Source: Xanthobacter autotrophicus Py2
GTDB lineage: Bacteria; Pseudomonadota; Alphaproteobacteria; Rhizobiales; Xanthobacteraceae
Reading direction: 5' to 3'
Length of the DNA: 64,000 nucleotides
Assembly (NCBI GenBank): GCA_000017645.1
Contig: CP000781.1
Coordinates: 496,001-560,000, forward strand
Shown here: positions 1 through 8,820 of the stretch, piece after piece
Layout: each line of letters begins with the position of its first letter
Position numbering within the stretch: position 1 is the stretch's first letter
The notes under the pieces: generated by a model
The model's input: the letters and a program-made list of their open reading frames with translations, nothing else
Told to the model about the DNA's origin: nothing
The model's database searches: none
Made by a program: the position numbers and the translations under genes

Positions 1-320
1 AGCGCCAGGGCGCGGGCGAAGGCCTCCGCACCCTCGCGGTTGCGTTCCACGGCGGTGCAGGCGAGGCCGAAATTATACCAGAGCTTGGCGTCCTGCGGCT
101 TCAGCGCGGCGGCGGCGCGGTAGAGCGCGATGGCCTCGTCGGTGCGATGCTGGCGCGCGCGCACCATGGCCAGAAGGTGCATGACGTCGGGATGGTCCGG
201 CACCTTCTTCAGGATCTTGCGATACTGGCGGGCCGCGTCATCCAGAAGGCCGCGCATTTGGGCCTGATAGCCGTCGTGCAGCAGGCGGGTCTGGTCGGGG
301 GAAAGCGGGGGGATCGACAC
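1..320 (-). CDS. TPR-repeat protein, N-terminal part (runs off the window)
   Basis: The reverse strand reads open from the window edge to about 320 and contains at least two tetratricopeptide-like helix pairs, for example YRKILKKVPDHPDVMHLLA followed by a second unit with the LWYNFGLA signature. TPR domains are protein-interaction scaffolds, so no enzymatic role can be assigned. The start is uncertain: I take the GTG at 320, but the frame stays open further upstream without an obvious ribosome binding site. The C-terminal part lies outside the window, so a fused catalytic domain such as a sulfotransferase cannot be excluded. Confidence 0.6.
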   Translation of the reverse strand, partial: MSIPPLSPDQTRLLHDGYQAQMRGLLDDAARQYRKILKKVPDHPDVMHLLAMVRARQHRTDEAIALYRAAAALKPQDAKLWYNFGLACTAVERNREGAEAFARALA

Positions 321-481
321 GAAGAGGCTTCGGAAGGTTCTGACCGCACGCGCGAATTGCGCCGACGAGTTGCGCCGGCGAGTTACGCCAGCTTGGCGCC
401 AGCGGGATGCGATTGGACGCTAGCACGGCGGCTTGGGCCGGTATAGTGACGCAACCGGACCCTGTACGACCGGAGACCGCC

Positions 482-1012
482 ATGCCCATCTATGCCCTCG
501 ACGGTGTCGCGCCCACCCTGCCCGCCTCGGGACATTACTGGATCGCGCCGGACGCGGTGCTCATCGGCAATGTGACCCTGAAGGAAGGCGCCAGCATCTG
601 GTTCGGCAGCGTGCTGCGCGGCGACAACGAGCCCATCGTGGTGGGGGAGGGGTCAAACATCCAGGAAAACTGCGTGCTCCACACCGATCCCGGCTTTCCG
701 CTCACCCTCGGCACCAACGTGACCGTGGGCCACATGGCGACCCTGCACGGCTGCATCGTGGGTGACGGCAGCCTCATCGGCATGGGCTCCACGGTGCTGA
801 ACGGGGCGAATATCGCCAGCAAATGCCTCGTCGGCTCCAAGGCGCTGGTGACGGAAGGCAAGGTGTTCGAGCCCTTCTCGCTCATCGTCGGGGCGCCCGC
901 CAAGGTGGCGCGGCAGATCGACGAGGCGACGGCGGCGCGCCTCGTCGGCACTGCAGAGCATTACCAGCGCAACTGGCAGCGCTATGCCAAGGGCCTGAAG
1001 CGCATCGACTGA
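482..1012 (+). CDS. gamma-carbonic anhydrase-like hexapeptide-repeat protein
   Basis: A 176-residue left-handed beta-helix protein of the gamma-carbonic anhydrase/YrdA family. Successive hexapeptide turns cover most of the length. The three metal-ligand histidines expected of the family are present: H67 (in VLHTDP), H84 and H89 (in GHMATLHG). Proteins of this family form trimers and bind zinc or iron; many bacterial members have weak or no measurable carbonic anhydrase activity, so the biochemical role remains open. The ATG at 482 is chosen because it begins the conserved MPIYALDG segment, although the frame is open upstream. The gene stands alone and is followed by a strong terminator. Confidence 0.88.
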   Translation: MPIYALDGVAPTLPASGHYWIAPDAVLIGNVTLKEGASIWFGSVLRGDNEPIVVGEGSNIQENCVLHTDPGFPLTLGTNVTVGHMATLHGCIVGDGSLIGMGSTVLNGANIASKCLVGSKALVTEGKVFEPFSLIVGAPAKVARQIDEATAARLVGTAEHYQRNWQRYAKGLKRID

Positions 1013-1030
1013 CCGGGCCTGGAATAGAAA

Positions 1031-1064
1031 ACGGGCCGGAACCGCGGCGTCGGTTCCGGCCCGT
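1031..1064. terminator. bidirectional terminator hairpin
   Basis: A 13-bp perfect stem (ACGGGCCGGAACC paired with GGTTCCGGCCCGT) with an 8-base loop lies between the convergent carbonic-anhydrase-like and protease genes. It is preceded by AAAA, which reads as a T run on the minus strand, so it probably serves mainly the minus-strand gene. Confidence 0.75.
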
Positions 1065-1109
1065 CTTGCCGCCGTGGCGCGGCCGAAGCCGCGCGCCGGC
1101 GGAAGCTGA

Positions 1110-1778
1110 TCAGCGCCCGGTGCCCACCACCGGGGGAACGCGGGTCTCGCCCAGGGACACCCAGGTGGAGGGATCGGTCTGGGACTGGCGCTTGACGTAG
1201 CGGTATCCGGTGTCCTTCCAGGCGTGGATTTCGGTTTCCTGGTTGTCGAGGATCAGGTCGCCCTTGTCGGTCATGACGGTCAGCACCGCATGGCCGTCGC
1301 CCTCGCGGTCGCGCACCACGGTGATGAGCAGGACCGACGAGGGCCAGCCGATATTGATGAGGCGCCGGCGCTTCTCCAGCACATAGTCCTCGCAGTCGCC
1401 GCGGCCGTCGTCGGGATAGGCCCAGCGCTCGGTCTCGCCGTAATGGTCGAGGTCGGTCTCGGGCTGGACCGTCTCGTTCACGGTGTGGTTGACGCGCTCC
1501 AGCTCGGCGCTGCGCTGGGTGTCGAGCTTCATAACCGTGACGCCGGCGCCGGCCGCTTCGCAATCCTGGGCATGCTCGGCGCAGAAGCGCACATAGCCGG
1601 TGGGGGCGGTGGTGACACGCCCGTCGGCGAGATGGCGGGGCGCGAAGGCGGAAGCGAGATTGGCGAAGCGCGTGTTCTGGGCCCGCTGCTCTTGGGCACT
1701 GGCGGCGCTCACCCCGGCGCACAGGAGCGCTGCGGCGAGGGCCAACAGGAGGCGGGGAGGCGAGATGCGCTTCGACAT
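1110..1778 (-). CDS. exported transglutaminase-like cysteine peptidase (BTLCP family)
   Basis: A 222-residue protein with an N-terminal signal peptide (hydrophobic residues 9-27, cleavage near ASA). It belongs to the bacterial transglutaminase-like cysteine proteinases, formerly DUF920. The papain-type triad is visible: C129 in GDCEDY, H163 in DGHAVL and D178 in LILDNQ. LapG, the best-known relative, cleaves a periplasmic adhesin; here no adhesin or LapD-like receptor gene is adjacent, so the target is unknown. The start ATG at 1778 opens directly into the signal sequence. The gene is monocistronic, convergent with its left neighbour and divergent from the TetR gene. Confidence 0.85.
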   Translation of the reverse strand: MSKRISPPRLLLALAAALLCAGVSAASAQEQRAQNTRFANLASAFAPRHLADGRVTTAPTGYVRFCAEHAQDCEAAGAGVTVMKLDTQRSAELERVNHTVNETVQPETDLDHYGETERWAYPDDGRGDCEDYVLEKRRRLINIGWPSSVLLITVVRDREGDGHAVLTVMTDKGDLILDNQETEIHAWKDTGYRYVKRQSQTDPSTWVSLGETRVPPVVGTGR

Positions 1779-2107
1779 GGCGGGAAATCCGACCGGGTTA
1801 ATGAAATGATAATGCCCGATGCGCGCCGCATTTGCGCCGTCAACCTTCTATTAACCTTAATGGGCCAGGTTTTTAGATACCTCTGATCGGTGCGGCCTTT
1901 TGTCGGTGCCGTGCGGGGATGGGGGTGCGCCGGCACCGGCCTGATGCCGCTCAGGGGGCTCGGGCAGCCCCTTCGAAATCGCAAAGCCCACTGCTTTCAA
2001 CACGATGAACGAAGACACCCCGTTCGGGCCGGGAAGTCGGGGGCTTGCTCGCGCTCGGGCGCTGGGGGTCTGCGGAGAACGTTGGAGCCCGCCCTTATTC
2101 ATGTTAA

Positions 2108-2125
2108 TGACTGACGGGTCAGTCA
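2108..2125. promoter_or_regulatory. TetR-type operator palindrome
   Basis: TGACTGAC and GTCAGTCA form a perfect 8-bp inverted repeat separated by GG, typical of TetR-family operators. It sits 17 bases before the GTG start of the TetR gene and so probably mediates autoregulation and control of the efflux operon. The rest of 1779-2141 shows no gene. Confidence 0.75.
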
Positions 2126-2141
2126 GTGAAAGTTAACGATT

Positions 2142-2816
2142 GTGGCGCGCCTGCCCGACCAGGATCCGCAACTGCAACCGCCGGCCCCCGGGACGCGCCG
2201 GCGACGGGCGGCCCCCATGGACAAGGCTGAGCGCCGCCGCGCCATCCTTGCGGCCGCGCTCACCGTTTTCGCGCGCCACGGCTTTGCCGGCGCCCGCCTC
2301 GATGACGTGGCCCGGCAGGCCGGAGTGGCCAAGGGCACGCTCTATCTCTACTTCGCCGACAAGGAAGCCCTGTTCCGTGGCCTGGTGGAGCAGAACTTCG
2401 CGCCCGTGCTGGCCGATGCGGATGCCGCCATCGCCGTGTTTCCGGGCTCCACCCGAGACCTCATCGACCTCGTCATCGCGATCCTGAGCCAGCGGGTCAT
2501 CGGCACCCCGGCCGAGGCGCTGGTCCGGCTGATGATCGCCGAGGGGTCAAGGTTTCCCGAGCTGGCCGCCTTCTACCATCGGGAGGTGGTGTCGCGTGCC
2601 CTCGGCATCGTGCGTGCCATCGCCCAGCGCGGGCTGGACCGGGGCGAGATCACGTCAGACATCGCCGTACGCTTTCCCCAGCTGATGATTTCCCCTGCCG
2701 TCGTGGCCGTGGTGTGGAACGGCATGTTCGGCAGCTTCGACCCGCTCGACGTGAGGGCGTTCCTCTCGGCGCACCGGGACCTGCTGCTGCGCGGGCTCGG
2801 ATGGAGAGACACGTGA
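2142..2816 (+). CDS. TetR-family transcriptional regulator (CecR-like) of the efflux operon
   Basis: A 224-residue TetR repressor. The N-terminal helix-turn-helix reads DDVARQAGVAKGTLYLYF, the canonical TetR pattern; the C-terminal half is a ligand-binding domain with little sequence signature. A GTG at 2142 gives the longest frame, and its codons have the high GC3 of real coding sequence; an ATG at 2217 would remove 25 residues and keep the whole DNA-binding domain. The gene overlaps the downstream HlyD gene by four bases. Order and overlap resemble E. coli cecR-ybhG-ybhF-ybhS, where CecR represses the pump operon. The inducer here is unknown. Confidence 0.88.
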   Translation: MARLPDQDPQLQPPAPGTRRRRAAPMDKAERRRAILAAALTVFARHGFAGARLDDVARQAGVAKGTLYLYFADKEALFRGLVEQNFAPVLADADAAIAVFPGSTRDLIDLVIAILSQRVIGTPAEALVRLMIAEGSRFPELAAFYHREVVSRALGIVRAIAQRGLDRGEITSDIAVRFPQLMISPAVVAVVWNGMFGSFDPLDVRAFLSAHRDLLLRGLGWRDT

Positions 2817-3787
2817 GACCCCATCGATATTCTTTCCTGCTCCGTCCTGTCGCCGCCGTCCTCGCGACGCTCGGCCTCGCCGCATGCGCCCCTGAACCCG
2901 CAGACAGCTTCTCCGGCTATGTGGAGGGTGACATTGTCTTCATCGGCCCCACCGAGGCCGGCCGGGTGAGCGCGCTCGCGGTGGAGGAGGGCAGCGTGGT
3001 GAAATCCGGCGACGTGGTCGCCCGGGTGGAGGACGATCTGCAGGTCGCCGATCGGGACGCGGCGGCCGCCCAGCTGAAGGAGGCCGAGGCCCGGCTCGCC
3101 GATGCGCGCGCGCCGCTGCAGCGGCCCGAGGAAATCGCCGTGCTCGATGCCGCCGAGCACCGCGCCGCCGCCGCCCTCGACCAGTCCCGCCTCGATCTCG
3201 ACCGCCAGAAGGCGCTGGTGCCCAAGGGCGCATCCTCACAGGCCAACCTCGATGCGGCCCAGCACCAGTTCGACCAGAACCAGGCGGCCCTCGACGAGGC
3301 GCGCAAGCGCATCGCCGCCGCCGGCATCGCCGCCCGCACCCACGCCATCGATGCCGCCGAGCAGGCGGTGTCCGCCGCGCGCGCCACCCTTGCCGCCGCG
3401 CAGGTCCGGCTCGACCGGCGCACTCTGAAGGCGCCCACGAACGGTCCGGTGCAGACCGTCTATTACCGTGTCGGCGAGCTGGTGCCCGAGGGCCGGCCGG
3501 TGGTCTCCATTCTGCCGCCGGGCCTGGTGAAGGTGCGCTTCTTCGTGCCGGAACAGGTGCTGCCGAACGTGGCGCTGGGCAGCCGCGTCACCGTCACCTG
3601 CGACGGCTGCCCGAGCACCACGGCGAAGATCTTCTTCATCTCCGCCCAGGCGGAATATACCCCGCCCGTGATCTACAGCCGGGAGGAGCGCTCCAAGCTC
3701 GTCTATCTGGTGGAGGCGCGGCCCGACGACCCCGCCAAGGCCCGGCCGGGCCAGCCGGTGAACGTCGCGCTGGGGGCGACGCCATGA
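2813..3787 (+). CDS. HlyD-family periplasmic adaptor lipoprotein (YbhG-like)
   Basis: A membrane fusion protein that links an inner-membrane pump to the outer membrane. It begins with a signal peptide ending in a lipobox (GLAAC), so it is probably lipid-anchored. Then come a biotinyl-lipoyl-like segment (PTEAGRVSALAVEEGSVVKS), a long alpha-helical hairpin rich in Ala, Gln and Glu, and a beta-barrel domain. The GTG at 2813 is preferred because GGAG lies six bases upstream and it forms a GTGA overlap with the TetR stop; an in-frame ATG at 2801 is the alternative. The stop overlaps the ATG of the ATPase gene, showing translational coupling. Confidence 0.88.
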   Translation: MRPHRYSFLLRPVAAVLATLGLAACAPEPADSFSGYVEGDIVFIGPTEAGRVSALAVEEGSVVKSGDVVARVEDDLQVADRDAAAAQLKEAEARLADARAPLQRPEEIAVLDAAEHRAAAALDQSRLDLDRQKALVPKGASSQANLDAAQHQFDQNQAALDEARKRIAAAGIAARTHAIDAAEQAVSAARATLAAAQVRLDRRTLKAPTNGPVQTVYYRVGELVPEGRPVVSILPPGLVKVRFFVPEQVLPNVALGSRVTVTCDGCPSTTAKIFFISAQAEYTPPVIYSREERSKLVYLVEARPDDPAKARPGQPVNVALGATP

Positions 3788-4779
3788 ATCCGGCCCAGGA
3801 GGCCGCACCGGCTGCGTCCGGCCGCGCCACCCCGGAGGTCGCCATCGAGGTGGAGAATCTCTGCAAGAGCTTCGGCGGCCGGCGGGTGGTGGACAATCTC
3901 TCCATGCGGGTCATGCGCGGGCAGATCTACGGCTTCCTCGGTCCCAACGGCTCGGGCAAGACCACAACCATCCGCATGCTCTGCGGACTGCTGACGCCGG
4001 ATTCCGGACGCGGCACCTGCCTCGGCATGGACATCCTCACCCAGGCCCGGCGCATCCGCGAGCATGTGGGCTACATGACGCAGCGCTTCTCCCTCTACCA
4101 GGACCTGTCGGTGCGTGAGAACCTGGAGTTCGTGGCGCGGGTCTACGGCGTTCCCGAGCCGGAGAAGGCGGCAGGCGACGCGTTGAAGCGGCTCGGTTTG
4201 GAGGGGCGCGGCAAGCAACTGGCCGGCGCGCTCTCCGGCGGCTGGAAGCAGCGTCTGGCGCTGGGCGCCTGCATCCTGCCCGGTCCCGACCTGCTGCTGC
4301 TGGACGAGCCCACCGCAGGCGTCGATCCCAAGGCGCGGCGCGAGTTCTGGGCACAGATCCACGACCTTGCGGCGGAAGGGCTCACCGTGCTGGTCTCCAC
4401 CCATTACATGGACGAGGCGGAGCGCTGCCACGAGATCGCCTACATCGCCTACGGCCAGCTGCTGGCCCAGGGCACGGTGCAGAGCGTGATCGCGGCGGCG
4501 GGCCTTGCCACCGTCACCATCGAGATCGCCGGGGCGGCGGGCCACGAGGCGGGGCTGCTCGTCACCCGCCTCGCCCGCGAGCTGTCCGTCCTCGACGGCG
4601 TGGAGATGGTGGCGCCGTTCGGTACCGCCCTGCACGTCTCCGGCCGCGACCCGGCGGCACTGGAAGCGGCGATCGCGCCCTACCGCACCGATGCGCGCCT
4701 CGTCATCCGCGCCGACGCCCCCACGCTGGAAGACGTGTTCATCGACCTCATGAGCCGCTCGAAGGACGACCTGCGATGA
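3784..4779 (+). CDS. ABC transporter ATP-binding protein (YbhF-like, single domain)
   Basis: A 331-residue ABC ATPase with Walker A GPNGSGKTT, signature LSGGWKQRL, Walker B LLLLDEPTAG and H-loop STH. A C-terminal extension of about 100 residues is typical of ATPases paired with ABC-2 permeases. E. coli YbhF carries two fused nucleotide-binding domains; this protein has only one, so two copies must dimerise. The gene overlaps both neighbours by ATGA. The substrate is probably a drug or other hydrophobic compound, by analogy only. Confidence 0.9.
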   Translation: MNPAQEAAPAASGRATPEVAIEVENLCKSFGGRRVVDNLSMRVMRGQIYGFLGPNGSGKTTTIRMLCGLLTPDSGRGTCLGMDILTQARRIREHVGYMTQRFSLYQDLSVRENLEFVARVYGVPEPEKAAGDALKRLGLEGRGKQLAGALSGGWKQRLALGACILPGPDLLLLDEPTAGVDPKARREFWAQIHDLAAEGLTVLVSTHYMDEAERCHEIAYIAYGQLLAQGTVQSVIAAAGLATVTIEIAGAAGHEAGLLVTRLARELSVLDGVEMVAPFGTALHVSGRDPAALEAAIAPYRTDARLVIRADAPTLEDVFIDLMSRSKDDLR

Positions 4780-5912
4780 GTGCGCTCACCGCCACCGCCG
4801 GCTTCGCGAGGCGCGTCGGCGCCATGATCGTCAAGGAGTTCATCCAGCTGCGGCGCGACCGGGTGACGTTCGCCACCATGATCATGATCCCGCTGCTGCA
4901 GCTGATCCTGTTCGGCTACGCCATCAACACCACACCCCGACACCTGCCCACGGCGGTGTTCGCACACGAGAACACGGACGCGAGCCGCGCCATCCTCGCC
5001 GCCTTGCGCAACACCGCCTTCTTCGACTTCGTGAAGGAGGTCGGGAGCGCGGACGAGGCGGAGCACATGATCCGCGCCGGCGAGGTGCTGTTTTTCGTGG
5101 AGATCCCGGCCGGCTTCGAGCGGGCGCTCAGGCGCGGCGACCAGCCGCAACTGCTGGTGGCGGCCGATGCCACCGATCCGGTGGGCTCGGCCAATGCGCT
5201 GGCGGCGCTGGCCGGGGTTGTCAGTTCGGCTCTGGTGCGCGAGCGGTTCGTTGATGCGGCGGGCGACATGCCGTTCGAGATCGTCCAGCACCGGCGCTAC
5301 AATCCCGCCGGCACCAGCCAGCTGAACATCGTGCCCGGCCTGCTGGGTACCATCCTCACCATGACCATGCTGATCTATACCGCGCTGTCGGTGACCCGGG
5401 AGACCGAGCGCGGCACCATGGAGAGCCTCCTGTCCATGCCGATCCACCCGGTGGAGATCATGCTGGGCAAGATCATCCCCTATGTGCTGGTGGGCATCGT
5501 GCAGGCGATCCTGATTCTCGGCTCGGGCATGGTGCTGTTCGGGGTGCCGCTGGAAGGCAGCGCCATCTTCCTCGCGGCGGCGACGCTGCTCTTCATCACC
5601 GCGAACCTGTCCATCGGCTATACCTTCTCCACACTGGCGCAGAACCAGCTCCAGGCGGTGCAGATGTCCTTCATGTTCTTCCTGCCCTCGATTCTTCTGT
5701 CCGGCTTCATGTTCCCGTTTTCAGGCATGCCGGCATGGGCGCAATGGATCGGCGAGGGCCTGCCGCTCACCCATTACCTGCGCATGGTGCGGGGCATTCT
5801 GCTGAAGGGATCAGGGTTTGGCGACCTGAAGGTGGATGCGGCGGCGCTTGTGGCGCTGATGTTGCTGGCCATGGGCATTGCCGTGGCGAGATTTCGTCAA
5901 ACCCTTGACTGA
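4776..5912 (+). CDS. ABC-2 type permease (YbhS/YbhR-like)
   Basis: A 378-residue inner-membrane protein. One N-terminal transmembrane helix (TMIMIPLLQLILFGYAI) is followed by a periplasmic domain of about 140 residues and then five helices, the ABC2_membrane layout. The motif TRETERGTMESLLSMPI before the second helix is characteristic of the family. It is the last gene of the TetR-HlyD-ATPase-permease operon and overlaps the ATPase gene by ATGA. The E. coli counterpart has two permease genes, this operon one, so the pump is probably a homodimer. Confidence 0.9.
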   Translation: MSALTATAGFARRVGAMIVKEFIQLRRDRVTFATMIMIPLLQLILFGYAINTTPRHLPTAVFAHENTDASRAILAALRNTAFFDFVKEVGSADEAEHMIRAGEVLFFVEIPAGFERALRRGDQPQLLVAADATDPVGSANALAALAGVVSSALVRERFVDAAGDMPFEIVQHRRYNPAGTSQLNIVPGLLGTILTMTMLIYTALSVTRETERGTMESLLSMPIHPVEIMLGKIIPYVLVGIVQAILILGSGMVLFGVPLEGSAIFLAAATLLFITANLSIGYTFSTLAQNQLQAVQMSFMFFLPSILLSGFMFPFSGMPAWAQWIGEGLPLTHYLRMVRGILLKGSGFGDLKVDAAALVALMLLAMGIAVARFRQTLD

Positions 5913-6131
5913 ATGCCGCGCGGCACGTTGCCGCTAAGGTGAGCCGCGCCACGATTGGACGGCCTGTGGAAAAAATGCTGCACCCGCAGCGTTCAGACGG
6001 GCTTCGGTCAAGGTGTCGCGCCGTGGGGTAATGACAAACGCAACGTCACCTCCGTAAAACACCCGAGCCTAACCCTTGATGGTTGCGACCGGCCGTCGCA
6101 GCGCTCATCGACCGCGTCACTTCACGCAGCT

Positions 6132-6145
6132 TTGACCTGTATCAA
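6132..6145. promoter_or_regulatory. FNR/FixK-type box upstream of ccoN
   Basis: TTGAC-CTGT-ATCAA matches the FNR/FixK consensus TTGAT-N4-ATCAA at nine of ten positions. It is centred about 87 bases before the ccoN start, which fits activation of an RNA start near 6180. It implies induction of the cbb3 oxidase at low oxygen. Nothing else is seen in the rest of 5913-6225. Confidence 0.8.
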
Positions 6146-6225
6146 GGAGAAAATGGGCTTGCGGCGCATGGTGCGGCGCGGCTCCGAAGGTGCAGTGTTC
6201 ACGCCTCGGCGCGAGGGGTTCTGAA

Positions 6226-7893
6226 ATGTCAACAATCCAAGATCCGATCCGGACGCCGGCGAAGGCCATGCGGTTCGGCGAAGCCGGACTGCTGGTGGTG
6301 TTCGCCGCCTTCGCCTTCTTCGCGATCATTGTAGCCGCCAAGGCCTACACGCCCGCCTACGCGTTCCATGCCTATGTGTTCGCCGCTGCCAGCATCGCGG
6401 CGGTGTTCGCCATCGGCAACCGCTACATGGCCCGGCCGGCCGGGCCCGTGCCGCAGGTCAATGCCGACGGCAAGCCGAACTACAATTTCGACGTGGTGAA
6501 ATTCTGCACCATCGCCGCAGTCGTCTGGGGCATCGCGGGCTTCCTCGTGGGGGTGATCGCCGCGCTCCAGCTGGCGTTCCCGGTGGTCAATCTGGACCTG
6601 CCGTGGATCTCCTTCGGCCGCCTGCGCCCGCTGCACACCTCGGCGGTGATCTTCGCCTTCGGCGGCAACGTGCTGATCGGCACCTCCTTCTATGTGGTCC
6701 AGCGCACCTCCCATGCGCGCCTCGTGGGCGACCTCGCCCCCTGGTTCGTGGTGCTGGGCTACAATCTCTTCATCGTCATCGCCGGCACGGGCTATCTGCT
6801 GGGCATCACCCAGGGCAAGGAATACGCCGAGCCGGAATGGTATGCCGACCTGTTCCTGACGGTGGTCTGGGTCACCTATCTGCTGGTGTTCCTGGGTACG
6901 ATCCTGAAGCGCAAGGAACCCCACATCTACGTGGCGAACTGGTTCTACCTTGCCTTCATCATCACCATCGCGGTGCTGCATCTCGGCAACAATGCCTCGG
7001 TGCCGGTGTCGGTGTTCTCGCCCAAGTCCTACATCCTCTGGTCTGGCGTTCAGGACGCCATGTTCCAGTGGTGGTACGGCCATAACGCGGTGGGCTTCTT
7101 CCTGACCGCCGGCTTCCTCGCGCTGATGTACTACTTCATCCCGAAGCGGGCGGAGCGGCCGGTCTATTCCTACCGGCTGTCCATCGTCCACTTCTGGGCG
7201 CTGATCTTCATCTACATCTGGGCCGGCCCGCATCACCTGCACTACACGGCGCTGCCGGACTGGGCGCAGACGCTGGGCATGACCTTCTCGATCATCCTGT
7301 GGATGCCCTCCTGGGGTGGCATGATCAACGGCCTGATGACCCTTTCGGGCGCCTGGGACAAGCTGCGCACCGACCCGATCATCCGCATGATGGTGGTGGC
7401 TGTGGCCTTCTACGGCATGTCCACCTTCGAAGGCCCGATGATGTCGGTGAAGGCGGTGAACTCGCTGAGCCACTACACCGAATGGACCATCGGCCACGTG
7501 CATTCCGGCGCGCTCGGCTGGGTGGCCTACATCTCCTTCGGCGCCATCTACTGCTTGGTGCCCTGGCTGTGGAACAAGCGCGAAATGTACTCGCTCAAGG
7601 CTGTGTCCTGGCACTTCTGGGTCTCGACCCTCGGCATCGTGCTCTACATCTCCTCCATGTGGGTGGCGGGCATCCTGCAGGGCCTGATGTGGCGCGCCTA
7701 CACCCAGCTCGGCTTCCTCGAATACTCGTTCATCGAGAGCGTCGAGGCCATGCACCCGCTCTATGTCATCCGCGCCCTCGGCGGCATCCTGTTCCTGTCG
7801 GGTGCTCTGATCATGGCCTGGAACGTCTGGAAGACCATCACCATGCCCGAAGCGGCGGCCGAGCAGTCGCTCGCCCTTGCGCCTGCGGAATGA
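6226..7893 (+). CDS. ccoN: cbb3-type cytochrome c oxidase subunit I
   Basis: The 555-residue catalytic subunit of the high-affinity cbb3 oxidase, carrying heme b and the heme b3-CuB site. Histidines expected for metal ligation are visible: H286 in GHNAVGFF, H336/H337 in GPHHLHY and H424/H426 in GHVHSG. About twelve to fourteen transmembrane helices cover the chain. The ATG at 6226 has GAGG about ten bases upstream and begins MSTIQDP; the frame extends 12 codons upstream without support. It starts the ccoNOQP operon and is preceded by an FNR/FixK box. Confidence 0.97.
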   Translation: MSTIQDPIRTPAKAMRFGEAGLLVVFAAFAFFAIIVAAKAYTPAYAFHAYVFAAASIAAVFAIGNRYMARPAGPVPQVNADGKPNYNFDVVKFCTIAAVVWGIAGFLVGVIAALQLAFPVVNLDLPWISFGRLRPLHTSAVIFAFGGNVLIGTSFYVVQRTSHARLVGDLAPWFVVLGYNLFIVIAGTGYLLGITQGKEYAEPEWYADLFLTVVWVTYLLVFLGTILKRKEPHIYVANWFYLAFIITIAVLHLGNNASVPVSVFSPKSYILWSGVQDAMFQWWYGHNAVGFFLTAGFLALMYYFIPKRAERPVYSYRLSIVHFWALIFIYIWAGPHHLHYTALPDWAQTLGMTFSIILWMPSWGGMINGLMTLSGAWDKLRTDPIIRMMVVAVAFYGMSTFEGPMMSVKAVNSLSHYTEWTIGHVHSGALGWVAYISFGAIYCLVPWLWNKREMYSLKAVSWHFWVSTLGIVLYISSMWVAGILQGLMWRAYTQLGFLEYSFIESVEAMHPLYVIRALGGILFLSGALIMAWNVWKTITMPEAAAEQSLALAPAE

Positions 7894-7903
7894 GGAGGCA
7901 CTC

Positions 7904-8650
7904 ATGGCAACGCAAGGCACCTCCATCTGGTCCAAGCACCAGATCTTCGAGAAGCACTCCTACTGGCTGATGCTGGGCATCCTGATCGTGATCTCGATCG
8001 GTGGCCTGGTGGAGATCGCGCCGCTCTTCTACCTGAAGAGCACCATCGAGAAGGTGGAGGGGATGCGCCCCTACACCCCCCTCGAGCTGGCGGGACGCAA
8101 CATCTATCTGCGCGAGGGCTGCTACAACTGCCACTCGCAGATGATCCGTCCGCTGCGTGACGAGGTGGAGCGCTACGGCCACTATTCGCTGGCGGCCGAG
8201 AGCATGTACGACCACCCCTTCCAGTGGGGCTCCAAGCGCACCGGCCCTGACCTTGCCCGCGTCGGCGGCAAGTATTCGGACCTGTGGCAGCGCGAGCATC
8301 TCCACAACCCGCGCTCCGTGGTGCCGGCCTCCATCATGCCGGGCTATCCGTGGCTGGCGCAGACCAGGCTCGACACCAAGCACCTCGCCGATGACCTGAA
8401 GGACCTCAGGCTGCTCGGTGTCCCCTACACGGACGAGATGATCGCCAATGTGCAGGAAGACCTGAAGGCCCAGTCCACCACCGACGGCGACACCTCAGGT
8501 CTCGACAAGCGCTACCCCAAGGCCCAGTCCCGCGACTTCGACGGCAACCCCGGCGAGTTGACCGAGGCCGACGCGCTCATCGCCTACCTCCAGATGCTGG
8601 GCACGCTCGTGGACTTCAAGCTCTACGACAACCAAGCCAACGTGAGGTGA
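7904..8650 (+). CDS. ccoO: cbb3-type cytochrome c oxidase subunit II, monoheme
   Basis: A 248-residue membrane-anchored cytochrome c that passes electrons to CcoN. It has one N-terminal transmembrane helix (about residues 22-45) and a single heme c motif C73-Y-N-C76-H77. The ATG at 7904 follows an AGGAGG ribosome binding site made by the end of ccoN. The length is typical of the family. It is second in the ccoNOQP order. Confidence 0.97.
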   Translation: MATQGTSIWSKHQIFEKHSYWLMLGILIVISIGGLVEIAPLFYLKSTIEKVEGMRPYTPLELAGRNIYLREGCYNCHSQMIRPLRDEVERYGHYSLAAESMYDHPFQWGSKRTGPDLARVGGKYSDLWQREHLHNPRSVVPASIMPGYPWLAQTRLDTKHLADDLKDLRLLGVPYTDEMIANVQEDLKAQSTTDGDTSGLDKRYPKAQSRDFDGNPGELTEADALIAYLQMLGTLVDFKLYDNQANVR

Positions 8651-8654
8651 GCCC

Positions 8655-8816
8655 ATGCACGAGACCTATCTCTGGCTTGCGTCCTTCGCTCAGACCTGGG
8701 GCCTCGTGCTCTTCGTCCTCGGTTTCATGCTGGTGATCGCCTACGTCTTCTGGCCCTCGAAAACGAGGACGAAGGCATTCGACGACGCCGCCAACATTCC
8801 GCTCAAAGAGGATTGA
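8655..8816 (+). CDS. ccoQ: cbb3-type cytochrome c oxidase subunit CcoQ
   Basis: A 53-residue membrane peptide starting MHETYLWLASFAQTWGL and ending NIPLKED. One transmembrane helix (about residues 9-31) is followed by FWPSKTRTKAFDDAA, the CcoQ/FixQ signature. CcoQ stabilises the assembled complex and its link to CcoP. Only four bases separate it from ccoO and four from ccoP, and the position between those genes is diagnostic. Confidence 0.93.
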   Translation: MHETYLWLASFAQTWGLVLFVLGFMLVIAYVFWPSKTRTKAFDDAANIPLKED

Positions 8817-8820
8817 TCCC

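Noticed and set aside
5955..6224. Small frames in the ccoN upstream region
   Set aside because: They run through the FNR/FixK box and promoter region, have no ribosome binding site and no recognisable product.
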